Shown: positions 25,858 through 36,166, counted from the stretch's first letter. The stretch: DNA of 64,000 nucleotides from Gammaproteobacteria bacterium (GCA_022360445.1 JAKSCV010000020.1:41472-105471); one strand, 5' to 3'. Notes: generated by a model from the letters alone, not told the origin. A program made the numbers and translations.

Positions 25858-26766
25858 TTGAAAATAAAAAAGGAAATTGTCCTAGGTATTCTTTGCGGAC
25901 TCCTGGTGACGTGTATCTGGTCTGGGTGGACGGTTTTTTCCCGTTTTGGCGTTAAAAGTACACTCAATTCTTTTGATATCACCGCGATTCGATTTGCCGT
26001 GGCCGGCACGGTTATGCTGCCGGTCTTTTTGCGCCACCGGTTCATGGGGCTCTCGTTTAAACAAGTCTGCCTTATGGCTATTGGCACAGGCGCTCCTTAT
26101 TCCCTGATCGCAGTCAGTGGCATGCATTTCGCCCCTGCCGCACATGCAGCGCTCTTCATCAACGGGACCTTGTCGGTTTTTACCATGTTAGTTGCGTACC
26201 TCTGGTTAAAGCAACGTGCACAGCTCAGCCAGATTCAAGGCACTTTTTTGATCATTGCTGGTTGTACCGCCATTGTCTGGGAAGGTTTACACCACAATAT
26301 TACCGGTCAGTGGATGGGGCACCTGCTGTTTCTTTGTGGTTCCTTTATTCTTTCCAGCTACTTGGTTGCCTCCAGTAACTGGGGCATTACAGGACGACAA
26401 GCGATGACCATCGGGCCGGTAACCTCACTTCTTGTGTATGTACCGCTCTGGTTTTTCTTTGGTGAAACTCACATATGGGAGTTACCACCAACCGAGTTGC
26501 TTTTCCACGGCGTTTATCAAGGGATCATTGTCAGCCTGATTTCCTTGTGGCTGTTTACTAAAGCGGCCACGTTTCTGGGTGCCACCACAACAGCGGTTTT
26601 TATGGCGGCCGTACCCACGGTATCTTTGCTGATGTCCATGCCGGTCCTTGGCGAGTACCCCACATTAATGAATATTGCTGGTGTAGTCATTACCACCCTC
26701 GGTATTCTTATCGCATCCGGCTTAGGTCTATTTTGGTTCCAGCGCATTAAACTGATGGTTCATTAA
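25858..26766 (+). CDS. DMT-superfamily (EamA) transporter
   Basis: A 302-residue inner-membrane protein with about ten hydrophobic helices in two EamA halves (first about 10-140, second about 155-295). Characteristic blocks are CIWSGWTVFSRFGVK in helix 1 and the end of the second half, LIASGLGLFWFQR. Substrate unknown; the family includes metabolite exporters. Start is TTG 25858, with AGGGGG upstream. Set among acyl-CoA metabolism genes, so it could move an intermediate, but nothing in the sequence says which. Confidence 0.82.
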   Translation: MKIKKEIVLGILCGLLVTCIWSGWTVFSRFGVKSTLNSFDITAIRFAVAGTVMLPVFLRHRFMGLSFKQVCLMAIGTGAPYSLIAVSGMHFAPAAHAALFINGTLSVFTMLVAYLWLKQRAQLSQIQGTFLIIAGCTAIVWEGLHHNITGQWMGHLLFLCGSFILSSYLVASSNWGITGRQAMTIGPVTSLLVYVPLWFFFGETHIWELPPTELLFHGVYQGIIVSLISLWLFTKAATFLGATTTAVFMAAVPTVSLLMSMPVLGEYPTLMNIAGVVITTLGILIASGLGLFWFQRIKLMVH

Positions 26767-26827
26767 ATCGCCACGGTAGACACATAATAGGCCGTATCAG
26801 TTACTTATTTACATTTGGAGGACAATC

Positions 26828-28066
26828 ATGATTGATTTCGAAATATCCGAAGAAATACGAGAGATTGGGAACGCGCTAATTAAGTTTATTGATCAGGAAG
26901 TGGTTCCTCTTGAAAAGAAACATGCTGACCTTCTGGCTGACCCTCGGAAAATGTATGGCCCGGATCAACGCTATACAGAGGAATTTTTGGCATTGCGGAA
27001 AACCGTTCGCATGAAATCGGCCGAAGCGGGGTTTTATAATGTTTTTGGCGCCGAACAGCTCGGTGGCATGGAGATGGGGCCATTCACGGCCGCACACTTG
27101 TACGAAGTTATGAATGAGAAATACGGCCCAGATCGACCGCTCATTCATACGGTGGTGATTCCCTCACCGTTTACGAACGGCCTGTCCCCCATCCTGCGTT
27201 TTTTAAACCCGGATATTATCGACGAGGTTTGCCCGTCCATTGCATCCGGTGAAAAAACCCTGTGCTGTGGCATCAGTGAGCCCGACGCCGGTTCCGACGT
27301 TTTCAACATGAAAACCACTGCGGTTAAAGACGGCGATGAGTGGGTCATCAATGGTACCAAGCAGTGGATCACCAATTCACCTTATGCCGATTACTGCATG
27401 CTTTTCGCGATAACTGATCCGGAGGCTTTCAAGAAACGTACCGGCACCGGCATCAGTGGTTTCTTCATCGACACCAAAACTCCCGGCTTTACGGTCCCTT
27501 CCGTCATTCCGGTCATGGGGGCTTATGGTAGCGAAACCGGGATTGTTTCCCTTGAAAATGTACGTGTTCACAAAAGCCGTATGCTGGGGAAAGAGAATCA
27601 AGGCTTTAAAGTTTTGATGACGGGCGTGAATACTGGCCGGGTTGGCATGTCAGCCAGCTGTGTCGGCATGGCCAAGTGGGGTCTGGAGCAATCGCTTGAA
27701 TACTCCAAAACACGTAAAACATTTGGACAACCCATCGCCGAATATCAAGCGATCCAAATCAAACTCGCTGAGATGGCTATGAATATTTATGCCGCACGCA
27801 ACATGGTGCTCCATTGTGCCTGGAAGCTGGAAAAAGGCGAAAAAGCGCTTAAAGAAATCTCTATCATCAAAGCATTTTGCACTGAGATGCTGAGCAAAGT
27901 TATGGATGAGGCAATTCAAATTCATGGTGGCATGGGCCTGACTAATGAGCTGAAAATTGAAGCTGGCTACCGCTACGCGCGTATCATGCGCATTCCTGAC
28001 GGTACGGCTGAAATTCAGCGCCGAACCATCGCCAGACAGCTGCTATCCGGCGATACTGACATTTAA
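26828..28066 (+). CDS. Acyl-CoA dehydrogenase
   Basis: A 412-residue FAD enzyme of beta-oxidation. Signatures are CGISEPDAGSDVFNMKTTA, EWVINGTKQWITNSPYADY, the FAD-contact FGQPIAEYQAIQIKLAEM, and the C-terminal QIHGGMGLTNELKIE with RIMRIPDGTAEIQRR. Length is that of long-chain members. GGAGG precedes ATG 26828. Between the DMT transporter and the TfpX/TfpZ-like gene. With the two hydratases and the ligase it could process acyl-CoA esters, including products of the alk pathway (inference). Confidence 0.9.
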   Translation: MIDFEISEEIREIGNALIKFIDQEVVPLEKKHADLLADPRKMYGPDQRYTEEFLALRKTVRMKSAEAGFYNVFGAEQLGGMEMGPFTAAHLYEVMNEKYGPDRPLIHTVVIPSPFTNGLSPILRFLNPDIIDEVCPSIASGEKTLCCGISEPDAGSDVFNMKTTAVKDGDEWVINGTKQWITNSPYADYCMLFAITDPEAFKKRTGTGISGFFIDTKTPGFTVPSVIPVMGAYGSETGIVSLENVRVHKSRMLGKENQGFKVLMTGVNTGRVGMSASCVGMAKWGLEQSLEYSKTRKTFGQPIAEYQAIQIKLAEMAMNIYAARNMVLHCAWKLEKGEKALKEISIIKAFCTEMLSKVMDEAIQIHGGMGLTNELKIEAGYRYARIMRIPDGTAEIQRRTIARQLLSGDTDI

Positions 28067-28220
28067 GGAGTCTCTGCTTAAGCACTCCGGGGCTGGGCAT
28101 CGAGCCTTGCCCCTCACCCCTACCTTCACACGAATATTCAAGTCATTCTGCCAGTAGCCGATATCAATGGTGTACGCCTCCACTTAAGAGGATTCATCAA
28201 TACGTGCAGGGCTTGCTTGA

Positions 28221-29036
28221 ATGAAAGTGGCAACATCACCGTCGAAGAATACCGATATTACAGCGACAGGTTTATTCAATTTACCTTTACTGACCACCAG
28301 TAAGTCCCGAGTCTTTTTGACTCATCTGGCCATCAGTTTTGGAATTTTTCTCACCATTTTGGGATTCATGCTGATCAGCTGGTTTCCAGGCCCTTTATTT
28401 CACTTGGATGGCGGCTGGCAAGGCTTGCGGTTGATGGCGGCTGTGGACATTGTGCTTGGCCCAACCCTCACACTGCTATTCTACAAACCTGGCCGACGAA
28501 GTGCTTTATTAGACCTTTCAGCAATTGCCTGTGTTCAAGTTCTGGCACTTGGCTGGGGCGTCTGGGCGGTTTATCACCAAAGCACAGCAGCACTGGTTTT
28601 TTCTGAAGGGCGCTTTGTGACCCTGTCTTACCAGGCCCATCAACAAGCCAATGACTCGCTGGAAGCCAACGGTATCGAGACCCAAAGCACCTGTGTATTC
28701 GCAGAAAGCAGGGTTCCGCATATTTATGCACGCCCGATTGCAGCAGAACATTATGGGCAATACTTAGCGAGCGTACTCAACGGCAACCCCGAGCACCATG
28801 AACACAGCCACCGCTATGCCCCACTGGCCGAAAATATTCAAGCCATGGAACGTTTTCAAGTACTTCCGGAACAACTGCCTCCCGAAAAAATGGCACAAGC
28901 CAAGCTCCTGGAAGCCTACGCAACACAGTATCACGCCCCTGAAAATTTACGTTTTTATCACTTGAAAACGCGTTACGGAAACGGCTTTGCGGTCATTGAC
29001 CAGCAAAAAAGAGCCGTTATCGACCTGCTCCATTAA
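28221..29036 (+). CDS. TfpX/TfpZ-like type IV pilin accessory protein
   Basis: A 271-residue membrane protein. Four hydrophobic segments fill the first about 120 residues, including LISWFPGPLFHLDGGWQGLR and MAAVDIVLGPTLTLLFY, both typical of TfpX/TfpZ accessory proteins needed for some type IV pilins. The C-terminal 150 residues are a soluble, probably periplasmic domain. No pilin gene adjoins it; it stands among acyl-CoA genes. A role in pilin assembly is family-based and not supported by neighbours, although a Pil-Chp system is present at 50-60 kb. Confidence 0.7.
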   Translation: MKVATSPSKNTDITATGLFNLPLLTTSKSRVFLTHLAISFGIFLTILGFMLISWFPGPLFHLDGGWQGLRLMAAVDIVLGPTLTLLFYKPGRRSALLDLSAIACVQVLALGWGVWAVYHQSTAALVFSEGRFVTLSYQAHQQANDSLEANGIETQSTCVFAESRVPHIYARPIAAEHYGQYLASVLNGNPEHHEHSHRYAPLAENIQAMERFQVLPEQLPPEKMAQAKLLEAYATQYHAPENLRFYHLKTRYGNGFAVIDQQKRAVIDLLH

Positions 29037-29206
29037 GCACGAACCCCCTCTCTCTTCGCTGCACTAGGCCTCTCTCACAGGGGCTCTATAAAAAAATTAG
29101 GCGATCGACTTTACAGCGACGCCATGTTTTCGCACACTGTTTGGTCTAAAGGCAGTGCCAAAAACAAAATAACAATTTGCCCAAGGGCAGGAGTGGAGAA
29201 AACCCA

Positions 29207-30751
29207 ATGTACCCAAGAGTTTATGCGGAAAAAACGCCTGATAAAGCTGCGCTGATCATGGGCAGTAACGGAAAATCTATTAGCTACAAGACCCTGGAGG
29301 AAGCCTCTAACCAACTCTCTCACTATCTCAGAAATCTGGGGCTTAAACAGGGCGACTCTATCGCCTTTTTAATCGAAAACCGCTACGAGTACTTTTACTG
29401 CCTGTGGGCAGCGCAACGCACAGGCCTTTACTACACACCCATTAACACACACCTGACTGCACGCGAAGTGGCTTATATTCTTGAAGACTGCAAGGCGACG
29501 GTATTCATTGCTACTGTCCGCTTTTCTGAAATTGCCAACGAGCTTACTCCTCGTACCCCTTATCTCAAAAAGAGGCTGCTGATCGGAGGCGACATAGAAG
29601 GTTATGACAACTATGAACACGCTGTAGCCAATATGCCAACCTCACCGGTCGAAAACGAAACAGAGGGGTCACTGCTCTTGTACACTTCCGGGACAACAGG
29701 AAACCCTAAAGGCGTTTTCAAGCCAATCACCGGAGCTGCGATGGGTGAAGGCGATAGAATCTCCGTCTTTCTCAGCCATTATTACCACATCGAACCCGGC
29801 CAAGCGATTTACTTATCACCTGCGCCGCTCTACCACGCCGCCCCCAATGGCTTCACCACGGGCATTCTCCGCCTGGGTGGGACGGTCGTCATCATGGAAA
29901 AATATGATTCAGAGCAGCTGTTGCAGCTGATCGAGAAGTACCGGGTCACTCATACCCAGCTGGTGCCAACCATGTTCAGCCGCTTACTCAACCTTCCGGA
30001 CGCGGTCAAAAAACACTATGACTTTTCCAGCCTGACCTGCGTTATCCATGCGGCAGCGCCCTGCCCCGTTCCTGTCAAACAGGCCATGATTGAGTGGTGG
30101 GGCCCGATTATTGAAGAATACTACGGCGCATCCGAAGGCATTGGCCGAACGGTCATTAGTTCATCCGAGTGGTTGAAAAAACCAGGATCGGTCGGCACCG
30201 AAGCAATTGGGACGCTGCATATTGTGGGTGAGGACGGAAACGAGTTACCTGCAGGCGAAATCGGCCTGATTTACTTTGAAGGAGGCAGCGCGTTTTCTTA
30301 TTTGAATGATGAAAAGAAAACCACAGAAGCACACAATGAAAAAGGCTGGGCAACGACCGGTGATATCGGCTACGTTGATGACGACGGCTACCTTTTTCTG
30401 ACAGATCGCAAATCGCACATGATCATTTCCGGTGGTGTCAATATTTACCCACAAGAGTCAGAAGATTTATTATTCTGCCACCCAAAAGTTCAAGACGCCG
30501 CTGTATTCGGTATCCCTCACAAAGACTTCGGCGAAGAAGTGAAAGCCGTTGTTCAACTGCATGACTTCTCTGAAGCATCCCCAGCGCTTGAAGCCGAGTT
30601 GCTGGCTTATCTGCAAAAGAATCTGGCTAAAATCAAATGCCCAAAGTCGATCGACTTTGCAAAAAGCCTGCCCCGAATGGAAACGGGCAAACTGCACAAG
30701 CGCCTGCTTCGCGATAAGTATTGGGAAGGGCACCAAACACACATCATCTAA
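29207..30751 (+). CDS. AMP-dependent acyl-CoA synthetase
   Basis: A 514-residue ligase that forms acyl-CoA from a carboxylic acid, ATP and CoA. AMP-binding motif [18 protein letters not shown] is near residue 150; EEYYGASEGIG and GWATTGDIGYVDDDGYLF are the other adenylate blocks. The C-terminal motif LPRMETGKLHKRLLRD carries the catalytic Lys. Start ATG 29207 (MYPRVYAEK) is preferred over 29177 because GGAG lies 8 bases upstream and the preceding codons are not family-like. Substrate chain type unknown. Distinct from AlkK, so two acid-activating enzymes lie within 15 kb. Confidence 0.88.
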   Translation: MYPRVYAEKTPDKAALIMGSNGKSISYKTLEEASNQLSHYLRNLGLKQGDSIAFLIENRYEYFYCLWAAQRTGLYYTPINTHLTAREVAYILEDCKATVFIATVRFSEIANELTPRTPYLKKRLLIGGDIEGYDNYEHAVANMPTSPVENETEGSLLLYTSGTTGNPKGVFKPITGAAMGEGDRISVFLSHYYHIEPGQAIYLSPAPLYHAAPNGFTTGILRLGGTVVIMEKYDSEQLLQLIEKYRVTHTQLVPTMFSRLLNLPDAVKKHYDFSSLTCVIHAAAPCPVPVKQAMIEWWGPIIEEYYGASEGIGRTVISSSEWLKKPGSVGTEAIGTLHIVGEDGNELPAGEIGLIYFEGGSAFSYLNDEKKTTEAHNEKGWATTGDIGYVDDDGYLFLTDRKSHMIISGGVNIYPQESEDLLFCHPKVQDAAVFGIPHKDFGEEVKAVVQLHDFSEASPALEAELLAYLQKNLAKIKCPKSIDFAKSLPRMETGKLHKRLLRDKYWEGHQTHII

Positions 30752-30801
30752 TCTGGGCCTGATGGCCCCTTACAATGAAAAAAACGATATGGAGAATAAT
30801 T

Positions 30802-31590
30802 ATGGGACAGTATCTACTTACCACCATCGAAGACCGGGTGGGAAAAATCACCTTTAACACACCCGAAAACTTAAATGCGCTCACCCCAGACGTCATGAAA
30901 GAGTTCATGGCTGTACTGGATGAGTACGAAGAGAACCCTGATGTACGGGTTGTGCTGATTACCGGCGCTGGGCGAGCTTTTTCTGCGGGCGGCAGTTACG
31001 ACTTTCTCAAAGAAATGTTTGATGCAACACCGACCCAGATTAAAAACACCGTCTACAAGTATTTTGCCGGCGGGGTTAAGCGCCTCAAATTATTCCCCAA
31101 ACCAACGGTTGCTGCGGTCAACGGCCCTGCAGCTGGCGCTGGCTGTGAGGCGGCAATCGCCTGTGATTTTCGTGTTGTTTGTAAGGAAGCATTATTCAGT
31201 GAGGTATGGGCTAAACTCGGGCTCATCTGCCCACTTGGCGGTATGTTTTTACTGCCTCGACTGGTTGGCCTGGCTAAAGCGACAGACATGCTCATGTTAG
31301 GCACACCTGTGCCCGGCGAAGAAGCCGTCGAGATCGGCCTGGCAAACCAGCTGGTCGAAAAAGAGCACCTCGAAGATGCGGCTATGAAGCTCGCTCTAAA
31401 ACTGGCAGAAGGCGCGCCACTGGCGCTCTCAACCATCAAGGAAGGCTTGCGCAGGGGCATGGAATCCACCCTGGCTGCCGAGTGGGAATACAATGTGTTT
31501 GCCCAAGCCACTTTAATCAGCTCAGAAGATTATAAAGAGGGGGCAAACGCTATAATGGAAAAACGCAGTCCCAACTTCAAAGGCCAATAA
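30802..31590 (+). CDS. Enoyl-CoA hydratase/isomerase family protein, second copy
   Basis: About 262 residues from ATG 30802, with GGAG upstream; the open frame begins at 30775. Crotonase motifs are GAGRAFSAGGSYDFL and NGPAAGAGCEAAIACDFRVV, with the active-site loop SEVWAKLGLICPLGG, where the usual Glu pair is only partly kept. It follows the acyl-CoA synthetase closely (51 bases) and is probably in its operon. A hairpin lies about 20 bases after the stop. Confidence 0.83.
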   Translation: MGQYLLTTIEDRVGKITFNTPENLNALTPDVMKEFMAVLDEYEENPDVRVVLITGAGRAFSAGGSYDFLKEMFDATPTQIKNTVYKYFAGGVKRLKLFPKPTVAAVNGPAAGAGCEAAIACDFRVVCKEALFSEVWAKLGLICPLGGMFLLPRLVGLAKATDMLMLGTPVPGEEAVEIGLANQLVEKEHLEDAAMKLALKLAEGAPLALSTIKEGLRRGMESTLAAEWEYNVFAQATLISSEDYKEGANAIMEKRSPNFKGQ

Positions 31591-31609
31591 CACCTTTGTC
31601 CATAATAAA

Positions 31610-31631
31610 GATAGGGGCTCCCACCCCTATC
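31610..31631. terminator. Hairpin after the acyl-CoA gene group
   Basis: GATAGGGG and CCCCTATC form an 8-bp GC-containing stem with a 6-base loop, about 20 bases past the hydratase stop and before ispB. There is no clear U-run on the plus side, so it may be a weak terminator or a transcript-end stabiliser. Confidence 0.45.
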
Positions 31632-31708
31632 GCTTATACTCTGCACTTGTGTTAACAAACGTCTACAAGTATGTTTCGCGTTGCCCGTTTTTCAACATGA
31701 GTTCATTA

Positions 31709-32677
31709 ATGCACATCAGAGAAATCCAGGATCTGCTGACCGAAGATATGCAGTCCGTCAATGAAACCATCCGCCAAAGCCTGAAGTCAAATGTTCACCT
31801 GATCGGCCAACTCGCAGGTCATATCATCAATAGCGGTGGCAAGCGTATGCGGCCACAACTGGTTCTTCTGTCTGCTAAAGCGGCTGGGTATACAGGTCGA
31901 AGACACATTAATATTGCGGCCATCATTGAATTTATCCACACCTCTACGCTCTTACACGATGATGTGGTTGACCGTTCCGATCTGCGGCGAGGGCAAGAAA
32001 CCGCTAATCACATTTGGGGTAATGAAGCTGCTGTTCTTGTCGGGGACTTTCTTTACTCACGCTCGTTTCAGATGATGGTGGCCGTCAACGATATGCGAAT
32101 TATGAATATCATGGCAGAAACCACAAACACCATCGCCGAAGGCGAGGTGCTACAACTACTGAATGTCCACGACCCTGATACCTCTGAAGCCATGTACTAC
32201 CAGGTTATTCAGCACAAAACCGCCGCGCTGTTTGAATCTGCAACTCGATTGGGAGGCGTATTAGCCCAAGCTGGGGAAACCGTTGAAAATGCACTGGCAC
32301 AGTATGGTTTATCGCTCGGAGTTGCTTTTCAATTGGCGGATGACGTATTGGATTATTCAGCATCCAGCGCAGACATCGGCAAAGAAATTGGTGATGACTT
32401 GGCCGAGGGAAAACCCACACTTCCACTGATTTTAGCCATGCAGCAAGGCTCTAAAACGCAGGCCGACTGCATTCGAAATGCCATCAAAACCGGCGGGCTG
32501 GAACAACTGGAAAACGTCATCGATATCGTACACGCAACCGGTGCTTTGGACGCCACCATGAACGCCGCTCAGTCGCACGCTGACACTGCCATCGCCGCTC
32601 TCAGCTCTGTTGCTGACTCCCCGTTCAAAACGGCACTCACATCCCTTGCCCGCTACGCCGTGGCGCGGGAGAAATAG
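31709..32677 (+). CDS. ispB: Long-chain polyprenyl (octaprenyl) diphosphate synthase
   Basis: About 322 residues from ATG 31709 (MHIREIQDLL); the frame opens 20 codons earlier. It builds the isoprenoid tail of quinones by adding isopentenyl diphosphate units. The first aspartate-rich motif is LLHDDVVDRSDLRRG and the second is FQLADDVLDY, both complete, with GGKRMRPQLVLLSA upstream. The E. coli/Pseudomonas enzyme has the same size. Not next to the rplU-rpmA-obg genes that usually adjoin ispB in gammaproteobacteria. Confidence 0.88.
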   Translation: MHIREIQDLLTEDMQSVNETIRQSLKSNVHLIGQLAGHIINSGGKRMRPQLVLLSAKAAGYTGRRHINIAAIIEFIHTSTLLHDDVVDRSDLRRGQETANHIWGNEAAVLVGDFLYSRSFQMMVAVNDMRIMNIMAETTNTIAEGEVLQLLNVHDPDTSEAMYYQVIQHKTAALFESATRLGGVLAQAGETVENALAQYGLSLGVAFQLADDVLDYSASSADIGKEIGDDLAEGKPTLPLILAMQQGSKTQADCIRNAIKTGGLEQLENVIDIVHATGALDATMNAAQSHADTAIAALSSVADSPFKTALTSLARYAVAREK

Positions 32678-32692
32678 CATCTACCATCTCTT

Positions 32693-35600
32693 TTAAGCCG
32701 CATGCTGCTGCCCACCTGTGGGGGTACCCGGACCGGTGAATTGTTTTAATAATGCCACTTCCCGATTTTTTACCGCATCATAGTGCTGCTTTTTGATGTG
32801 ACCAAACCCCCGAATATCCTGCGGGAGACTCGCCAATTTCACCGCCAATGCATAATTGTCTGGCGTCAATCCAATGATCAGTGTGTCTATCATTACTTCA
32901 TAATCTGAAATAATTTGCTGTTCCAGTCGGCGGTCGTACGTGTAGGCAAAAGGATCAAACACGCTGCCTCGTAAGCCTTTTAGCTTGGCTAACACTCTCA
33001 GCCCAACCCAGGCCCAGGCACCCAATCGGCGTTTTTTCGGCAAGCCGGTATGTGGGTCCCGCTTGGCCAGCAGGGGGGCTGCAAAATGAAACGCCAATGT
33101 GTAATCCCCGGTGAACGTCTGTTCAAGTGCCGCTTTAAATGCAGGTGCGGTATATAGCCGCGCCACTTCATATTCATCTTTATAACTGAGCACTTTGGCG
33201 TAATTCTCAGCAACAGCCAATGCCAGCTCATCTCCCTTGCTAGGCGCTTTCTGTTTTACGGCGCTGCGCACCGCTTCCACAAGCGTGTGATAACGTGCCG
33301 CATAGCGCTTGTTTTGGTAGGCCGTCAGCTGTTTTTCCCGAGCTAAAATAACATCCTCAAGGCGCTTGGGAGCAGGCTGGGTTGCCAGACTGCTGTCTTG
33401 CTGTGCGGGGAGCAATCCCCGGTCCCAAGCCGCGACTCGACCCCAGCGAAAGGCCCTTTTATTTTTTTCTATGCTGACCCCATTGAGTTGAATTGCCGCT
33501 TCAATCGAACTCCCTGCAATCGGTATCAGTCCGCGCTGATAGGCAAAGCCAACGATAAAAAGGTTGGCATAAATGGAATCGCCCAGCAGTTTGGTTGCAA
33601 TGCCGGTTGCATCAATGAAGTCCAGGTGATTTTTTTGTGACGCATCAATCACGGTTTGTTCGAGCGCGTTCACTGGAAACTGCAGATCCGGCTTGTGAAT
33701 AAACTCGGGCGGCATTGACTCATGGCTATTCACGACGCCACGCGTTGCAGCACTGAGGCAGGATAAGGCAGCATCTCCGGTCGAAACCACAAGATCACAT
33801 CCGATCAATACATGAGCCGCTCCGACACCGACTCGAGTTCCATGCAGCGCGTCCTGAGTTTGCCCCAACCGCAAATGGCTGAGGACGGCCCCAAACTTCT
33901 GTGCTAAGCCCGTCATGTCTAAAACAGAACAACCTTTGCCTTCAATATGAGCAGCCATGCCAATGAGCGCGCCCACTGTCACAATGCCCGTGCCACCCAC
34001 ACCGGTCACCAGAATGTTATACGGGTGTTCCAGAGCTGGCAGAGTCGGTTCGGGCAGATCACTCACTGGGGCTTCACTATCGGTCAGTTCGGGTTGCCGC
34101 AAACCCCCACCATGCACTGTCACAAAACTGGGACAAAATCCGTTGAGGCAGCTTAAATCCGTGTTGCAGGAAGACTGATCAATCGCCCGCTTACGGCCAT
34201 ATTCTGTCTCCACAGGCACGAGCGAAAGGCAGTTCGACTGTACACTGCAGTCACCGCAACCCTCACAAACAGCCTCGTTAATAAAAGCCCGTTTGACCGG
34301 TTTGGGAAGTTCACCCCGCTTAATACGCCGTCGCTTTTCCGTTGCGCATATCTGGTCGTAAATGAGCACGGAGACACCGGCATATTCACGCAATGCTTTC
34401 TGTACATGGTCTAATTCATCGCGGTGGTGTACGGTCACTCCAGGTGCAAAAACGGCCATGTCTGTGTATTTTTCAGGATCGTCTGTCACCACGACAATCC
34501 GTTTTATCCCTTCGCTGTTCACTTGCCAGGAGAGTTGCGGCACGGTCAATTGCCCGTCTACCGGCTGCCCACCGGTCATAGCCACCGCATCGTTGTAAAG
34601 GATTTTATATGTGATGTTGACGTTGGCCGCAACCGCTGCCCGTAACGCTAAAAAACCGGAATGGAAGTAGGTTCCATCACCTAAATTCTGAAAAACATGT
34701 TTGGCCTTGGTAAAAGGCGCTTGGCCAATCCAGGTTGCACCTTCACCTCCCATCTGGGTAAAGGTCTCCGTCCGCCGGTCCATCCAGTTCACCATGTAAT
34801 GGCACCCAATGCCTGCCATTGCCCGGCTCCCCTCTGGAACCTGCGTGGAAGTGTTGTGTGGACAACCCGAGCAAAAGTAGGGAGTGCGTAACATGCTCAC
34901 ATGCGGTTTTGAAACGAGGCTTGCGCGCTCTTTGATTAATTGCAGCCGTTTGTTGATGTGAACACTGGTGAAAAAGCGATCAAAGCGAGTGGCCAAAACG
35001 GTGGCAACGTGTGTCGCTGACAGTTCTCCGGTGGGCGGCAAGAGCCCGTTTCCCTGTTCGTCTTCTTTTCCCACAATTGTGGCAGGGCGCTCCTGGTCAC
35101 TGAGACCATACAAAGCGGCTTTGATTTGAGACTCGATGACGCCGCGTTTTTCTTCCACAACAATGAGCTCTTCTAGCCCTTTGGCAAATCGGCGAATGCC
35201 GGTTGTTTCCAGGGGCCAGGTCATGCCAACTTTATAGACGGTCAAACCGATGCTTTCAGCGAGCTCAGGACTAATCTGCAAATCATCCAGCGCTTGCAGC
35301 ACATCCAAGTAAGCTTTACCGGCGGTCATAATCCCAACCCGTGGGTTTGTGCAGTCCATTACAACCCGATCCAAGGCATTCGCACGCGCAAAGGCCTGCG
35401 CAGCCTTCAGCTTGTACTGGTGAATGCGCTGTTCCTGCTCCAGAGGCGCATCGGGCCAGCGCAGGTGGAGACCTTCTTCAGGTAAGTCAAAATCACCGGG
35501 AATCTGAATACGAATGCGATCAGGATCAATCAGGGCAGAAATCGATGAGTCCACAATTTCTGCAATCGTTTTAAAACCCACCCAGCTGCCACAATAACGC

Positions 35601-36166
35601 GATAGTGCCCAGCCCAAAATGCCCATGTCGAAAATCTCCTGAACACCCGACGGGTTTAAAATCGGCATCATCGCATCAATAAACGCATACTCACTTTGAT
35701 GGGGCAGTGTGGACGATTTGCAATTGTGGTCATCACCAGCAATAGCCAAAACGCCGCCCAAAGGTGAGGTACCCGCGGCATTGGCATGCTTGAAAACATC
35801 GCCACTGCGATCAACGCCCGGCCCCTTGCCGTACCACATCGCAAACACGCCATCGTAGTTCGCTCCCGGCAGTCTGTTGACTTGTTGACTGCCCCAAACA
35901 GAAGTTGCCGCTAAGTCTTCATTGACGCCCGGTTGAAAATGTATGTGACTTTCTTTCAAGTGGGCTCTTGCTTGCCAAAGCGCTTTGTCAAAACCACCCA
36001 GGGGAGAACCCCGGTAACCCGAAATGTAACCGGCGGTATTGTGTCCATTCCTCTGGTCTCGCTGGCGTTGGAGCATTGGCAGCCGGACTAATGCTTGAGT
36101 GCCGGTCATATAGGCTCGGCCACCTTCCAGACAGTACTTATCTTCAAGGGAATGTTGATGATTCAT
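32693..36166 (-). CDS. Indolepyruvate ferredoxin oxidoreductase, fused alpha/gamma type
   Basis: A giant 1157-residue single-chain 2-oxoacid oxidoreductase that decarboxylates aryl- or branched-chain 2-oxo acids to acyl-CoA, reducing ferredoxin. The N-terminal two thirds is the thiamine-diphosphate part (GYRGSPLGGFDKAL, CSGCPHNTSTQVPEGS, GGEGATWIGQAPF). A cysteine-rich Fe-S segment (CEGCGDCSVQSNC and following cysteines, about residues 640-690) follows, then the gamma domain with TGVGGTGIVTVGALIG. Start ATG 36166 is used because GGAGGG lies just upstream. Such fusions occur in Proteobacteria that degrade amino acids or aromatics. Convergent with ispB, with only 15 bases between. Confidence 0.85.
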   Translation of the reverse strand: MNHQHSLEDKYCLEGGRAYMTGTQALVRLPMLQRQRDQRNGHNTAGYISGYRGSPLGGFDKALWQARAHLKESHIHFQPGVNEDLAATSVWGSQQVNRLPGANYDGVFAMWYGKGPGVDRSGDVFKHANAAGTSPLGGVLAIAGDDHNCKSSTLPHQSEYAFIDAMMPILNPSGVQEIFDMGILGWALSRYCGSWVGFKTIAEIVDSSISALIDPDRIRIQIPGDFDLPEEGLHLRWPDAPLEQEQRIHQYKLKAAQAFARANALDRVVMDCTNPRVGIMTAGKAYLDVLQALDDLQISPELAESIGLTVYKVGMTWPLETTGIRRFAKGLEELIVVEEKRGVIESQIKAALYGLSDQERPATIVGKEDEQGNGLLPPTGELSATHVATVLATRFDRFFTSVHINKRLQLIKERASLVSKPHVSMLRTPYFCSGCPHNTSTQVPEGSRAMAGIGCHYMVNWMDRRTETFTQMGGEGATWIGQAPFTKAKHVFQNLGDGTYFHSGFLALRAAVAANVNITYKILYNDAVAMTGGQPVDGQLTVPQLSWQVNSEGIKRIVVVTDDPEKYTDMAVFAPGVTVHHRDELDHVQKALREYAGVSVLIYDQICATEKRRRIKRGELPKPVKRAFINEAVCEGCGDCSVQSNCLSLVPVETEYGRKRAIDQSSCNTDLSCLNGFCPSFVTVHGGGLRQPELTDSEAPVSDLPEPTLPALEHPYNILVTGVGGTGIVTVGALIGMAAHIEGKGCSVLDMTGLAQKFGAVLSHLRLGQTQDALHGTRVGVGAAHVLIGCDLVVSTGDAALSCLSAATRGVVNSHESMPPEFIHKPDLQFPVNALEQTVIDASQKNHLDFIDATGIATKLLGDSIYANLFIVGFAYQRGLIPIAGSSIEAAIQLNGVSIEKNKRAFRWGRVAAWDRGLLPAQQDSSLATQPAPKRLEDVILAREKQLTAYQNKRYAARYHTLVEAVRSAVKQKAPSKGDELALAVAENYAKVLSYKDEYEVARLYTAPAFKAALEQTFTGDYTLAFHFAAPLLAKRDPHTGLPKKRRLGAWAWVGLRVLAKLKGLRGSVFDPFAYTYDRRLEQQIISDYEVMIDTLIIGLTPDNYALAVKLASLPQDIRGFGHIKKQHYDAVKNREVALLKQFTGPGTPTGGQQHAA

